NCBI RefSeq assembly: GCF_034652275.1
Contig: NZ_JAXIWG010000001.1
Coordinates: 930,001-994,000, forward strand
Source: Yoonia sp034652275
GTDB lineage: Bacteria > Pseudomonadota > Alphaproteobacteria > Rhodobacterales > Rhodobacteraceae
Direction: 5' to 3'
DNA: 64,000 nucleotides
Within the stretch, counting starts at the first letter, position 1. Every line of letters begins with the position of its first letter. The notes beneath the pieces were generated by a model. It did no database searches, had not been told where the DNA came from, and saw only the letters and a program-made list of their open reading frames with translations. The position numbers and the translations under genes were made by a program. Positions 1 through 8,982 of this stretch are shown here, piece after piece.

Positions 1-717
1 CACGATGGCGTCGCGCGCAATGCCAGCGGCCTCGGCCAGCGCGATACGGTCTGCGAGAAAGTCGTAGACGTCCAGCAACACATCATCATAGCGCGGGTCG
101 TTCTGCATCGTCGCGGGATCGCCCTGCGCATGCATCAGGCAGACAGGCAGCCCCGCAACGGCCGTGACCTGCGCCAAGGCGGGGTCATGGCTGAAAGCGG
201 CCACATCGTTGACCATGCTCGCCCCCGCCGCGATGGCCGCTTGCGCCACATCGGCCTTGCGCGTGTCGATGGAGATGGCGGCCGCAGACTGCGCCCTGAT
301 CGCGGCAATGACAGGGGCGGTGCGGCGGATTTCCTCGGAATTGGGCACGGTCACGGCACCAGGCCGCGTGCTTTCGCCGCCGATGTCGATGATCTCGGCC
401 CCGTCGGACTGCATCGCCAAGGCGCGGGCTGTGGCAGCGGGAAGGTCCGCGTAATCGCCACCATCCGAAAAACTGTCAGGTGTGACGTTCAGGATGCCCA
501 TGATGCGCGGGCGGTCCATCGCGAGCCCCACAATCGCAGGTCGCGGCGCGGTCAGGCGGGCGAGGATCGTGGCGGGCACGTCGCTTGCCGGAATGATGCG
601 GCTCGATAGCCCCCGTTCCAGAACGGCGACCTCGCGAAAATGGCACGAGCCCCCGGCCAGCGGGAGCGTATCGCTGGTCGGTTCTGCCAGCACAAGTGGC
701 CGGTAATAGAGCGTCAT
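1..717 (-). CDS. folP: Dihydropteroate synthase, C-terminus beyond window edge
   Basis: FolP joins p-aminobenzoate to the pterin pyrophosphate made by the folate pathway, giving dihydropteroate in the cytoplasm. About 239 residues are visible; the C-terminal part lies outside the window. Two family signatures are clear: the first pterin-binding segment GILNVTPDSFSDGG (about residues 74-87) and DIGGESTRPGA about 30 residues later. The ATG at 717-715 overlaps the stop of the upstream folB gene (ATGA, 4 nt), so the two are translationally coupled and belong to one folate operon. The first 70 or so residues, before the TIM-barrel signature, form an N-terminal extension. Identity is secure; only the 3' end is unknown. 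Confidence 0.95.
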   Translation of the reverse strand, partial: MTLYYRPLVLAEPTSDTLPLAGGSCHFREVAVLERGLSSRIIPASDVPATILARLTAPRPAIVGLAMDRPRIMGILNVTPDSFSDGGDYADLPAATARALAMQSDGAEIIDIGGESTRPGAVTVPNSEEIRRTAPVIAAIRAQSAAAISIDTRKADVAQAAIAAGASMVNDVAAFSHDPALAQVTAVAGLPVCLMHAQGDPATMQNDPRYDDVLLDVYDFLADRIALAEAAGIARDAIV

Positions 718-1634
718 GCCAACGCCACCTGATCGACAGGCAGGACCCGCACGGGAAGGTCGGTCAGAGGGGCTTCATGGCCAATGAACACCAGCTCAGC
801 CGCTTTCATCTGATCTGCAAACCACGCGACAAGTGCTGCGGCATCGGCAGGGCTCGCGGAAGGTCCGTCCACCGCATCCAGCACGATCTTGGACGGCGCC
901 CAGACGCTGATCTGGCCGTTCTTCATCGCCCAGTCGAGCTCTGTCCGCGTTTGCACCACGACGCAGCGCGCATCGCGCACGGCCAGCGTCCATGCGTTCT
1001 GTTCGATGGCCAGCAGGTCGATGCGGCGCTGTGCGAGCTTGTTGCCCACCTGGGGTGCCTCTGTGTCGCCTGCACCGACGCAAATGATGACGGGGGCAGA
1101 CATGGCGGCAAGCTGGTTGATCCAGCCCGACAGCAAAGGCGAAGCAATGGCGGCATTCGACAGAAACACAACGCGCGGATGCGGCACGGGGATATGCGCC
1201 TGCCCGCCGGGGGCGTGACCATCGCGGGCGCGCACGATCTCGACGCCCAAGGCAAAGGGGCCGCGATCCAGCTTTTCGATCCGCACGAAAACGCGCTGCG
1301 CTTGCGGTTCCAGCAGGATGCGGTCGGCCACACGCGCGGCGAGGGTTTCGAGCAGGTTCAGCCGTTCGGCATGCAGTTCGATCCCGATGGCTTCGGTCAC
1401 GCGGTCATAGGACAGGATGCGGTCGACATCGTCGTCGATCGGGCCGGACAGGCGCGGCACTTCGACCACGACGTTAAAGCGCACCCGCTGCAGAGTGCCG
1501 CGTTCCTGCTGGAAAGCGCCGATTTCCACGCTGACGACATAGTCGCGCAGGGAAATCCGGTCGCAGGGCGTGGTGGTGCTTGCCTCGGCCCTTTCGCTGG
1601 GATGGGCAAAGGCAAGGCGGATGTCATCGGTCAT
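714..1634 (-). CDS. folB: Dihydroneopterin aldolase with a C-terminal amino-acid-kinase-like extension
   Basis: The protein has 306 residues, more than twice the length of ordinary FolB (about 120). Residues ~25-135 look like a FolB/T-fold domain (ISLRDYVVSVEIGAF..., SYDRVTEAI, NLLETLAARVADRIL) that would convert dihydroneopterin to hydroxymethyldihydropterin. Residues ~145-306 are extra. They contain RRIDLLAIEQNAW, an internal VW-P---VL segment and a DAAALVAWFA helix, a pattern I associate with the small uridylate/amino-acid-kinase-like proteins (WxVTSDSLAAWLA type). The kinase glycine motif at the domain start is degenerate (VVFLSNAAIAS), so catalysis there is doubtful. It starts at ATG 1634 and its stop overlaps the start of folP. 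The FolB call is strong; the extension call is inference. Confidence 0.85.
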   Translation of the reverse strand: MTDDIRLAFAHPSERAEASTTTPCDRISLRDYVVSVEIGAFQQERGTLQRVRFNVVVEVPRLSGPIDDDVDRILSYDRVTEAIGIELHAERLNLLETLAARVADRILLEPQAQRVFVRIEKLDRGPFALGVEIVRARDGHAPGGQAHIPVPHPRVVFLSNAAIASPLLSGWINQLAAMSAPVIICVGAGDTEAPQVGNKLAQRRIDLLAIEQNAWTLAVRDARCVVVQTRTELDWAMKNGQISVWAPSKIVLDAVDGPSASPADAAALVAWFADQMKAAELVFIGHEAPLTDLPVRVLPVDQVALA

Positions 1635-1731
1635 CAGGTCGTCCGGTCAGCGGGCAAGTTGCCGACAGCGATACCCCGCCCCCGCCCGCAGGACAAGGAC
1701 GCCCGCGACAGGGTGGCGGGCGGTTGCGACC

Positions 1732-2400
1732 TTAGTTCGACGCGGTGCGCACAGGCTCGCGGTAGAACAGATGCGCGCCGATGGTGGCGGTCCGTGTGAA
1801 ACGGCGCGACCACGACGGGTTCACAGCATGGGTATGGAAATGCGTGGCACCGCCCGTCAGGTCGCGCGAGGTGCCATCCAGCAGGATCGCGGCGATTTTG
1901 CCCACGCGTTCCCATGCGTCCTGTTCGCGGATCACATTGGCATTGCCGTCACAGTTATAGCTGAACTGGCAGGCGTATTTGCGCCCCGTTCCCTGGGTGA
2001 CAACCCCGCAAAGCGACTGCGGATAAGATGCGCTGTCCACGCGGTTCAGGATGACTTCGCCTACGGCGAACTGGCCGCGCACGGATTCACCGCGGGCCTC
2101 GAAATAGAGCGCCTCTGCCAGGCATTGCCACTGGGCGTCGCCCGAAGCGACAGGCAGGGCATCAAGAAAATCGGTATCATAGATCACGACGGGTTGCGTC
2201 GGAATGCCCCGCTCGCTGGCGGGGGGAAGGCTGGTCAACTGCGCCATACGCGCATCGGGGACCACGGCGAGCGCTGCACGCTCATCACCCAGAACACTGG
2301 CCAAACGGCTGGCCATGTCACTTTCCGCAACTGCGGCGCCTGCCACGAGGGTCAGATTTGCCGCCAGAAAAGCGGCGGCGATATGTTTCAAAGGCGTCAT
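1732..2400 (-). CDS. Secreted cell wall hydrolase, SleB/Hydrolase_2 family
   Basis: This 222-residue protein begins with a Sec signal peptide (MTPLKHIAAAFLAANLTLVAGAAVA, likely cleaved after AVA at residue 25), so it should act in the periplasm. Residues ~92-205 carry the SleB-type hydrolase pattern: CLAEALYFEARGES, GQFAVGEVILNRV, CQFSYNCDGN and a late THFHTHAVNPSW. Family members cut or remodel peptidoglycan, with the Glu in AEALYFEARGE the probable catalytic acid. It lies downstream of the PPDK-like gene with its own 180-bp upstream gap, and about 100 bp before folB, so it is probably transcribed separately. No recognised binding domain (LysM, SPOR) is visible. The substrate bond (amidase or lytic transglycosylase) cannot be told from this sequence. 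Confidence 0.85.
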   Translation of the reverse strand: MTPLKHIAAAFLAANLTLVAGAAVAESDMASRLASVLGDERAALAVVPDARMAQLTSLPPASERGIPTQPVVIYDTDFLDALPVASGDAQWQCLAEALYFEARGESVRGQFAVGEVILNRVDSASYPQSLCGVVTQGTGRKYACQFSYNCDGNANVIREQDAWERVGKIAAILLDGTSRDLTGGATHFHTHAVNPSWSRRFTRTATIGAHLFYREPVRTASN

Positions 2401-2583
2401 TTTTCAAACCAGAGCAACCACGCGGAAAGCCCCGCGGAGGCACGGTGGTGGTTAGGGCAATCTGAACCTCAGGTCTACCCCTAGTAACCCCTGCGGCGGA
2501 AGATTGCCCAAATTCAGTGAAAATATGATAAAATCGCACCAGATGGTGCCCGCACCCAAAAATCAGACACTATATCTAGTGGC

Positions 2584-5136
2584 TCACGACTTCGTGATAC
2601 CATCCTTCAAGGCCAGTTGCGCGGCCATCAACCGCGCCCCCGGCACCCGGAAAGGCGAGCAGGAGACGTAGTCGAATTTGTGATCGCGACAAAACGCGAT
2701 AGCACTGCGGCTGCCGCCATGTTCACCGCAAATCGACAACACGACATCGGGCCGCCCGCGCCGTCCGCGTTCCGCGCCCATCGCCACCAGTTCGCCGACA
2801 CCTTCGATGTCAAGCGTGTGGAACGGGTCCTCGGCATAGACGCCCTGCTGGACATAGGTGGACATGAACCGCCCCGCATCGTCGCGCGACAGCCCATAGG
2901 TCATTTGCGTCAGGTCGTTGGTGCCAAAGGACAAAAACGCGGCATGAACGGCAATGTCCTGCGCGCGCAGCGCCGCGCGCGGCGTTTCCACCATGACGCC
3001 CAACCGGTAATTCAGCGTGGCACGTGCTGGCCCTGCGACCTTAGTTGCAACACGTTCGATGCGCGATTTCATCAGCTCGACCTCGCGCATGGCGGACACC
3101 AGCGGGATCATGATATCGACGGCAGGCGCGATACCCTTGGCACCGACGGCGACCATCGCCTCGAAGATCGCCTGCGCCTGCATGTCGTAGATTTCGGGAA
3201 TGGCGATTCCCAAGCGCACGCCACGCATCCCCAGCATCGGGTTATATTCGCTGAGTGCGGCAACCCGTTCGGTCACTTCAGGTAAAGGCAGCGCCAGTTG
3301 TTCGGCTAGATCGCGCAGTCCCGCCTTGTCGGAAGGCAGAAACTCATGCAGCGGCGGGTCGAACAGGCGCACACAGACGCTGCGCCCTTCCATGATGCTG
3401 AACAGCTCCGCAAAATCCGCGCGCTGCATCGGCAACAGGCGGTCCAGAACGGCGCGGCGGTCCTTGCTGCTTTCGGCAAAGATCATCTCGCGCATCACAC
3501 CCAGACGGTCGCCTTCGAAGAACATATGTTCCGTCCGGCAGAGCCCGATTCCCTCGGCCGCAAAATTGCGCGCGGTCTGGGCGTCGGCAGGTGTGTCGGC
3601 ATTGGCGCGCACGCCGATATCGCGGAACATATCGGCCCATTCGAGCAGCGTCTGGAACGCGCCGTCCAAAGACGCCTCAAGCATCGGCGGCGCACCGGCC
3701 AGCACCTGCCCCGTGGTGCCATCCACGGTGATGATGTCACCGGCGGCAAAGGTACGCCCGTCGGGGGCCACAACGCGGCCTGATTTGCGATCGATCAGCA
3801 AGTCGGACGCACCCACAACGCAAGGCACGCCCAATCCCCGCCCGATCACGGCGGCATGGCTGGTGATCCCACCCCGCATCGTCAGCACGGCGGATGCGGC
3901 ATGCATGCCGCGGATATCCTCGGGCGTGGTTTCGCGGCGGACCAGCACGCAAGCCTCGCCCCGCGCGGCACTGGCCTGCGCTTCGTTGGCGGTCAGCACG
4001 ATACGGCCACTGGCTGCACCGGGGCTCGCGGCGATGCCTGTCACAAGCACATCGCGCGGCGCGGTCGGGTCCACCTGCCGGTGCAGCAATTCCGACAGCG
4101 CCACAGGTTCGACCCGCATCACAGCCTCTTGCCGCGTGATCACGCCATCCTCGGCCAAGGCCACGGCAATCCGCACAGAAGCCCGCGACGAGCGCTGCAC
4201 GCGAACCGCATCAAGGATGTGCAGCCGCCCCGCGTCGATGGTAAATTTGACCTGCATTTCCTCGCGCAGGTGTTTGCGGCACAGCGCACCGCAGTCCAAG
4301 AGTTGCGCGAATGTCTCGGGGCAGCGGTCCTGCAAGGACGCGCCACGCGGATCGCTGGTCAGATAAAGCGCGCCTTCGGCATCGGTCTTGTCCATCTGCG
4401 GGACGTTCTGCGCGACATAGCGGCCCGTGATCCGCGGCGCGCCTGTGGTGCTGTCCACGAACTGCACCGTGCCCGACCCGCATTCGCCCTGCCCCACGCC
4501 CAGCGCCATCGCCTGCACAACAAGCCCAAGCCCCGCATTGGCAGGCGCACCCTTGGCCTGCCGCAACAGCCGCGCACTCGTGCCATCCCAAGCACGCGCC
4601 ATGGACCGCAGCACCTCGGCAAGTTGCACGGCGGGGTCTTGCGGAAAAGGCTCGTCGGTTTCGGCCTCGTAGGCGGCCAGCAGCCTGTTCAGGCTGTCCG
4701 CATCGGCGATATCGGGCAGATGGAATTCGTCGGGGTCCAGCCGTGCGACATGCACCGCATAAGATTGCACGAAACGCAGGTAAAGCCGCGCTGCCGCCGC
4801 CTCGCCCATCGCCTGCGCCATGGTGACGAAACGCGCGTCATTCATGCCCACGTTCAGGATCGCGGATGGTCCGCCCCAATCGGCATTCTCGCTCGACGGG
4901 CGCACGGACAGCAAAGGCTGCGGGCCGAACGGCGCCATCAGGGCGGCCATATCGGGCAAGCTGCCAAGGGCCGCGTCGCGCACCGCATCAAAAGACAAAG
5001 CCACCGTGACAGGCACGGGCATATCGAGCCGGATCAGCCGTTGCAGGCATTTGGCGCGGTCACCATGGACCGCCACCGACATGCGGGCGTCGGGCGTGAT
5101 CTGCGTCACGGGCGGGGACATCATCTGTTGCTGCAC
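2584..5136 (-). CDS. Divergent pyruvate, phosphate dikinase-like / PEP-utilising protein
   Basis: About 850 residues with the PPDK layout: N-terminal ATP-grasp-like region, central phosphohistidine swivel domain, C-terminal PEP/pyruvate TIM barrel. The phosphohistidine site GGITSHAAVIGRG is intact (His about residue 427), as is the catalytic-cysteine site SICGEHGGS (Cys about 803) and the barrel motif GLCRTEHMFF. The N-terminal nucleotide site is altered: the usual GGKGANLAEM is replaced by AVHGDRAKCLQRL, and VRSGA by VRPSS. It may therefore be a specialised paralogue or impaired in ATP use. The start is uncertain. GTG at 5136 has AAGGAG 10 nt upstream and is chosen; ATGs at 5124 and 5121 follow in frame. 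It lies 78 bp downstream of glyS. Confidence 0.75.
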   Translation of the reverse strand: MQQQMMSPPVTQITPDARMSVAVHGDRAKCLQRLIRLDMPVPVTVALSFDAVRDAALGSLPDMAALMAPFGPQPLLSVRPSSENADWGGPSAILNVGMNDARFVTMAQAMGEAAAARLYLRFVQSYAVHVARLDPDEFHLPDIADADSLNRLLAAYEAETDEPFPQDPAVQLAEVLRSMARAWDGTSARLLRQAKGAPANAGLGLVVQAMALGVGQGECGSGTVQFVDSTTGAPRITGRYVAQNVPQMDKTDAEGALYLTSDPRGASLQDRCPETFAQLLDCGALCRKHLREEMQVKFTIDAGRLHILDAVRVQRSSRASVRIAVALAEDGVITRQEAVMRVEPVALSELLHRQVDPTAPRDVLVTGIAASPGAASGRIVLTANEAQASAARGEACVLVRRETTPEDIRGMHAASAVLTMRGGITSHAAVIGRGLGVPCVVGASDLLIDRKSGRVVAPDGRTFAAGDIITVDGTTGQVLAGAPPMLEASLDGAFQTLLEWADMFRDIGVRANADTPADAQTARNFAAEGIGLCRTEHMFFEGDRLGVMREMIFAESSKDRRAVLDRLLPMQRADFAELFSIMEGRSVCVRLFDPPLHEFLPSDKAGLRDLAEQLALPLPEVTERVAALSEYNPMLGMRGVRLGIAIPEIYDMQAQAIFEAMVAVGAKGIAPAVDIMIPLVSAMREVELMKSRIERVATKVAGPARATLNYRLGVMVETPRAALRAQDIAVHAAFLSFGTNDLTQMTYGLSRDDAGRFMSTYVQQGVYAEDPFHTLDIEGVGELVAMGAERGRRGRPDVVLSICGEHGGSRSAIAFCRDHKFDYVSCSPFRVPGARLMAAQLALKDGITKS

Positions 5137-5214
5137 TGCGGCATCGCTCCTTGCGTAGGTGCAGCATAGAGCAGGAAAAGCCTTCGCGTAAAGCAAAGTT
5201 GACAGTTGCGTGAG

Positions 5215-7485
5215 CTAGCCTTCGATTTTTGTGAGGTCAGCGACGGAAAGGCAGATTTTCCTGATGCGTGACAGAAGGTTAAGCCGGTTGCGGCGGATCA
5301 CCTGCCGGTCGTCGTTGACCTGCACAGCGGTGAAAAAAGCATCAATCGGCCCGCGAAGTGCCGCCATAGCGGTCATCGCGGTGCTGAAATCTTCGTCTTT
5401 CATCGCGGGCGCGATCTTTGCATCTGCAGCATCGAGGGCAGCAAACAGCGCCTTTTCGGCATCGTCTTCGGCGAATTTCAGGTCCGCGCCGTAGGAGTAT
5501 TCGACGCCGTCCTTCTCCTCGGCCTGCGTGAGGATGTTGTTCGCGCGCTTGAACCCCTGAATCAGGTTTTCGCCGTCATCGGTGGCGAGCGTCTCCGCCA
5601 GCGCACGGGCGCGTTTGACGAGCAGGGTCAGGTCGTCATTTCCCGGCATTGCGATACAGGCGTCAATGATGTCGTGGCGGATGCCCTGGTCACGGAGGTA
5701 GACCTTGAGGCGGTCGTGGAAGAAGGCGAGGAGGTCTGATGCTGTTTCTTTCGAACGCCCATACCAATTGTTAACACTTGCTCCGATAGCCGTATATTCA
5801 GCAGCTTGGCTTTCCAGCTTGGACATCGAATCAATGTAAGATTTCCATTCTGTATAGCTGCTGTGTTCAGGGCGCTGAATTCCAGATCCAATCATATCTG
5901 TATGTAGGGCTACAGCTTCGGTGAGGTTTTCAATCTCTTCTAAATCATATTTATGCCTGAAAGCCGCATCTACAAATGTTTCTGTCAAAGTCATCCCTTG
6001 GAATGGACGATCTAACACCAACCGAATAACTCCCAGCGCCGCTCTGCGCAGCGCAAAGGGGTCCTTGCTCCCTGTCGGTTTCTCGTCAATCGCCCAGAAA
6101 CCCGTCAGCGTGTCGATCTTGTCGGCCAGCGCCACGGCCACCGATACGGGTGCGGTCGGCACGGCGTCCGATGGTCCCAGCGGCGAATAATGGTCTTGGC
6201 AGGCGGCCGCCACCGCCGGATCCAATCCGGCGGCTCTTGCATAGTAAGACCCCATCAGCCCCTGCAATTCGGGGAACTCATTCACCATTTCCGATTGCAG
6301 ATCGGCCTTGGCGACCTTTGCCGCCTGTTCTGCCAGATCGGGATCAGCGCCCACATGCGGCGCGATTTCACGCGCAAGGGCGGCGATCCGCGCGATGCGG
6401 TCGGCTTGTGATCCCAGCTTGTTGTGGAAGGTGACATTGGCCAGCCCCGCGCCCATGCCTTCCAGCCCCTCGGCCTTGACCGTGCGCAGGTCGTTTTCCC
6501 AGAAGAATTTCGCATCCGACAACCGCGCTGCCAGCACCTTTTGATTGCCCGCCAGAATGGTCGCGCCGTGATCGGCGGTGACCATGTTCGCGACGGTCAC
6601 AAAGCGTTCGATCCGGGCTGTCTTGGGGTTGCGGACCGAAAAGAATTTCTGATGTTCTTTCATCGAGGTTTGCAGCACCTCGGGCGGCAAGCCCAGAAAG
6701 GCCTCGTCAATCCGGCCCAGCAGCACGACGGGCCATTCGACCAGCCCCGCAACCTCGGCCAGAAGCCCGCGATCCTCGACCAGTTCCAGACCCGATGCAA
6801 AGGCCTGCTGTGTCGCGTCGTTCCAGATCACCTCGGCGCGTTCATCCGCGCGCAGGATCACATGGGCGCGTTTCAGTTTGGCCTCGTAGTCGTCGAAACC
6901 GTTGACGGTGAAGGCGTCAGGTGACAGGAAACGATGCCCGCGCGTGCTGCGCCCTGCGGTGATCCCGTCGATGGTCAGCGGCACGACCTCTGCCCCTGCT
7001 TCATCCGACAACAGGCAGATGATCGATTGCAACGGACGCACCCATTTGAGCGACCCCGTGCCCCAGCGCATCGACTTGGGCCACGGAAAATTGCGCACGG
7101 TGGCGTCCAGCACTTCCGCGATGATGTCGGCGGCCTTGCGCCCCGGCTTTTCGATCACGGCGAAATAGGTCTGGCCCTTCTTGTCGTCACGGATTTCCAG
7201 CGCCTCGCGGGTGATCCCCGCGCCCCGCAGGAACCCGTCGATGGCGGCATCGGGCGCGCCGACCTTTGGCCCTTTGCGTTCTTCACGCTGGCTGCGGCTT
7301 TCGCCCGTCAGCCCGTCAATCGCCAGCGTCAGGCGGCGCGGCGTGGCAAAGGCGGCGGCACCGGCATAGGTCAGCCCCGCTTCGACCAGACCGTCGGTGA
7401 CCAGCTTGCGCAGGTCATCGGCGGCGCGCGCCTGCATCCGGGCCGGAATTTCCTCGGAGAAAAGTTCAATCAGAAGATCAGGCAT
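5215..7485 (-). CDS. glyS: Glycyl-tRNA synthetase, beta subunit
   Basis: GlyS is the large subunit of the alpha2beta2 glycyl-tRNA synthetase; it holds the tRNA-recognition (B5/HD-like and anticodon-binding) regions. The 756-residue protein shows the family start DLLIELFSEEIPARMQ, KGPKVGAPDAAIDGFLRG, TSMKEHQKFFSVRNP and the C-terminal LLAFFHDRLKVYLRDQGIRHD. It starts at ATG 7485, overlapping the stop of the preceding DUF6446-type gene (TAATG). Between about 5750 and 6020 the base composition drops to about 40-45% GC, against 60-65% around it. The stretch encodes residues ~489-579 (KYDLEEIENL... to ...NNWYGRSKE), which I do not recognise as usual GlyS sequence. The reading frame stays open through this patch. 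Confidence 0.95.
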   Translation of the reverse strand: MPDLLIELFSEEIPARMQARAADDLRKLVTDGLVEAGLTYAGAAAFATPRRLTLAIDGLTGESRSQREERKGPKVGAPDAAIDGFLRGAGITREALEIRDDKKGQTYFAVIEKPGRKAADIIAEVLDATVRNFPWPKSMRWGTGSLKWVRPLQSIICLLSDEAGAEVVPLTIDGITAGRSTRGHRFLSPDAFTVNGFDDYEAKLKRAHVILRADERAEVIWNDATQQAFASGLELVEDRGLLAEVAGLVEWPVVLLGRIDEAFLGLPPEVLQTSMKEHQKFFSVRNPKTARIERFVTVANMVTADHGATILAGNQKVLAARLSDAKFFWENDLRTVKAEGLEGMGAGLANVTFHNKLGSQADRIARIAALAREIAPHVGADPDLAEQAAKVAKADLQSEMVNEFPELQGLMGSYYARAAGLDPAVAAACQDHYSPLGPSDAVPTAPVSVAVALADKIDTLTGFWAIDEKPTGSKDPFALRRAALGVIRLVLDRPFQGMTLTETFVDAAFRHKYDLEEIENLTEAVALHTDMIGSGIQRPEHSSYTEWKSYIDSMSKLESQAAEYTAIGASVNNWYGRSKETASDLLAFFHDRLKVYLRDQGIRHDIIDACIAMPGNDDLTLLVKRARALAETLATDDGENLIQGFKRANNILTQAEEKDGVEYSYGADLKFAEDDAEKALFAALDAADAKIAPAMKDEDFSTAMTAMAALRGPIDAFFTAVQVNDDRQVIRRNRLNLLSRIRKICLSVADLTKIEG

Positions 7486-8006
7486 TATTGCAGGCTTTCG
7501 GGTGCTGGGGGGCAGGTGTCAGGGGCGGGATAGCGGTTGAACACGGCTTCGCCACAGGCGTTGATCTCGTGCCAGATATAGGCGCGCCCGTCGGGATAGA
7601 CGGCGAACACGCGGTCGATGCCGTATTGCAAGTTGGCGGTGCCCATATAGGCGGTGGCCAGCCCTTCGCGCAGGTCCGCGCCGATTTGGCGGGCGTCGAA
7701 ACAGTCAAACCAGCGCGGCGCGATGCGCGGTTCGGCAAAGGGCAACGGTATGGCCGTGGCCAGCGTGCCTGCGTCGATATCCGTGGTCAGGCAGGCGCGA
7801 TAGCGCAGCGGGCTGGAAATCGCGTCGATGCCGGTGAAGGCGCTGAACGGCACCGTGATCGGATCGCCACCATCGGCGGCGGTCAGGGTAATGTCGCCTT
7901 CGGTCGCGACCACATCTTCGTAATAGGCATAGACCTGCAGATAATACATCGCCGCACCGACAACGACCGCCAGCACCAGCATCGCCACGATCAGCACGCG
8001 CGCCAT
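7485..8006 (-). CDS. Membrane-anchored DUF6446-type protein
   Basis: A 173-residue protein encoded between glyQ and glyS. It has one N-terminal membrane helix (VLIVAMLVLAVVVGAAMYYLQ, ~residues 4-24) followed by a probable periplasmic domain with several cysteines (YRACLTTD, WFDCFDARQIG, NACGEAVFNRYPAPDTCPP). The ATG at 8006 overlaps the glyQ stop (TGATG), and its own stop overlaps the glyS start, so all three are translated as a coupled unit. The position and sequence resemble the uncharacterised DUF6446 family that I associate with glyQS in Rhodobacteraceae; the assignment is from memory. Function is unknown. Nothing in the sequence links it to aminoacylation. Confidence 0.75.
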   Translation of the reverse strand: MARVLIVAMLVLAVVVGAAMYYLQVYAYYEDVVATEGDITLTAADGGDPITVPFSAFTGIDAISSPLRYRACLTTDIDAGTLATAIPLPFAEPRIAPRWFDCFDARQIGADLREGLATAYMGTANLQYGIDRVFAVYPDGRAYIWHEINACGEAVFNRYPAPDTCPPAPESLQ

Positions 8007-8926
8007 CAGGCTGCGGCCCCCGCAGCGGGGGTCTGCACAAATGCATCCGCGCAGGCCTTGGCCAAGGCGCGGACCCGCCCGATATAGGCCTGCCGTTCGG
8101 TAACGGAAATCACGCCGCGCGCATCCAGCAGGTTGAACAGGTGGCTGGCCTTGATGCACTGGTCATAGGCGGGATGCGCCATGATGATCTGCATATCTTT
8201 CTTGGGGTCCTGCGCGGCGGTGGACAGGATGCGGTGGCATTCGGCCTCGGCATCCTTGAAATGCTGCAGCAGCATGTCGGTATCGGCCACGTCGAAATTC
8301 CAGCGCGCATATTCCTGTTCGGTCTGGCGGAAGATATCGCCATAGCTCAGCGGGATCGGTGTGTCAGGGTCGTTGAAGGGCATGTCCATCACATGATCCA
8401 CGCCCAGCACATACATCGCCAGCCGTTCCAAACCGTAAGTCAATTCGCCCGACACAGGGCGGCAGTCATGCCCGCCAACCTGCTGGAAATAGGTGAACTG
8501 GCTGACTTCCATCCCGTCGCACCAGACCTCCCAGCCCAGCCCCCATGCGCCAAGGGTCGGGCTTTCCCAGTCATCCTCGACAAAGCGGATGTCATGCAGA
8601 TGCGCGTCGATCCCGATGGCAGCCAGCGAGCCAAGATAGAGATCCTGTAGATCGGGCGGGCTGGGTTTGATCAGCACTTGATACTGGTAATAGTGCTGCA
8701 GACGGTTGGGGTTTTCGCCATAGCGCCCGTCGGTCGGGCGGCGCGACGGTTGGACGTAGGCGGCAGCCCAAGGTTTCGACCCCAGCGCGCGCAGCGTGGT
8801 AGCGGGGTGGAAGGTACCCGCGCCGACTTCCATGTCATAGGGTTGCAGGATCGCACAGCCTTTGGCCGCCCAATAGGACTGAAGCCGCAGGATGATTTCC
8901 TGAAAACTGCGCGGTTTGTCGGACAT
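8006..8926 (-). CDS. glyQ: Glycyl-tRNA synthetase, alpha subunit
   Basis: GlyQ is the catalytic subunit that activates glycine and charges tRNA-Gly. The 306-residue frame is typical in length and shows FQEIILRLQSYWAAKGCAILQPYDMEVGAGTFHPATTLRALG, YVQPSRRPTDGRYGENPNRLQHYYQ and GLERLAMYVLGVDHV, all standard for the class II alpha subunit. The ATG at 8926 is preferred because it begins MSDKPRSFQE and is preceded by GAGGG 5-6 nt upstream. It is first in the glyQ-DUF6446-glyS operon. The extra C-terminal tail ends in an alanine-rich stretch (TPAAGAAA). Confidence 0.97.
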   Translation of the reverse strand: MSDKPRSFQEIILRLQSYWAAKGCAILQPYDMEVGAGTFHPATTLRALGSKPWAAAYVQPSRRPTDGRYGENPNRLQHYYQYQVLIKPSPPDLQDLYLGSLAAIGIDAHLHDIRFVEDDWESPTLGAWGLGWEVWCDGMEVSQFTYFQQVGGHDCRPVSGELTYGLERLAMYVLGVDHVMDMPFNDPDTPIPLSYGDIFRQTEQEYARWNFDVADTDMLLQHFKDAEAECHRILSTAAQDPKKDMQIIMAHPAYDQCIKASHLFNLLDARGVISVTERQAYIGRVRALAKACADAFVQTPAAGAAA

Positions 8927-8982
8927 GGGCACCCTCGTTTGCATCTTGGGCGTCACATAGGCCCCGCCGCCCCAAGGGTCAA

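Noticed and set aside
3856..5169. Long plus-strand open frame opposite the PPDK-like gene
   Set aside because: The minus-strand product has intact phosphohistidine and cysteine motifs; the plus-strand product has no recognisable domain.
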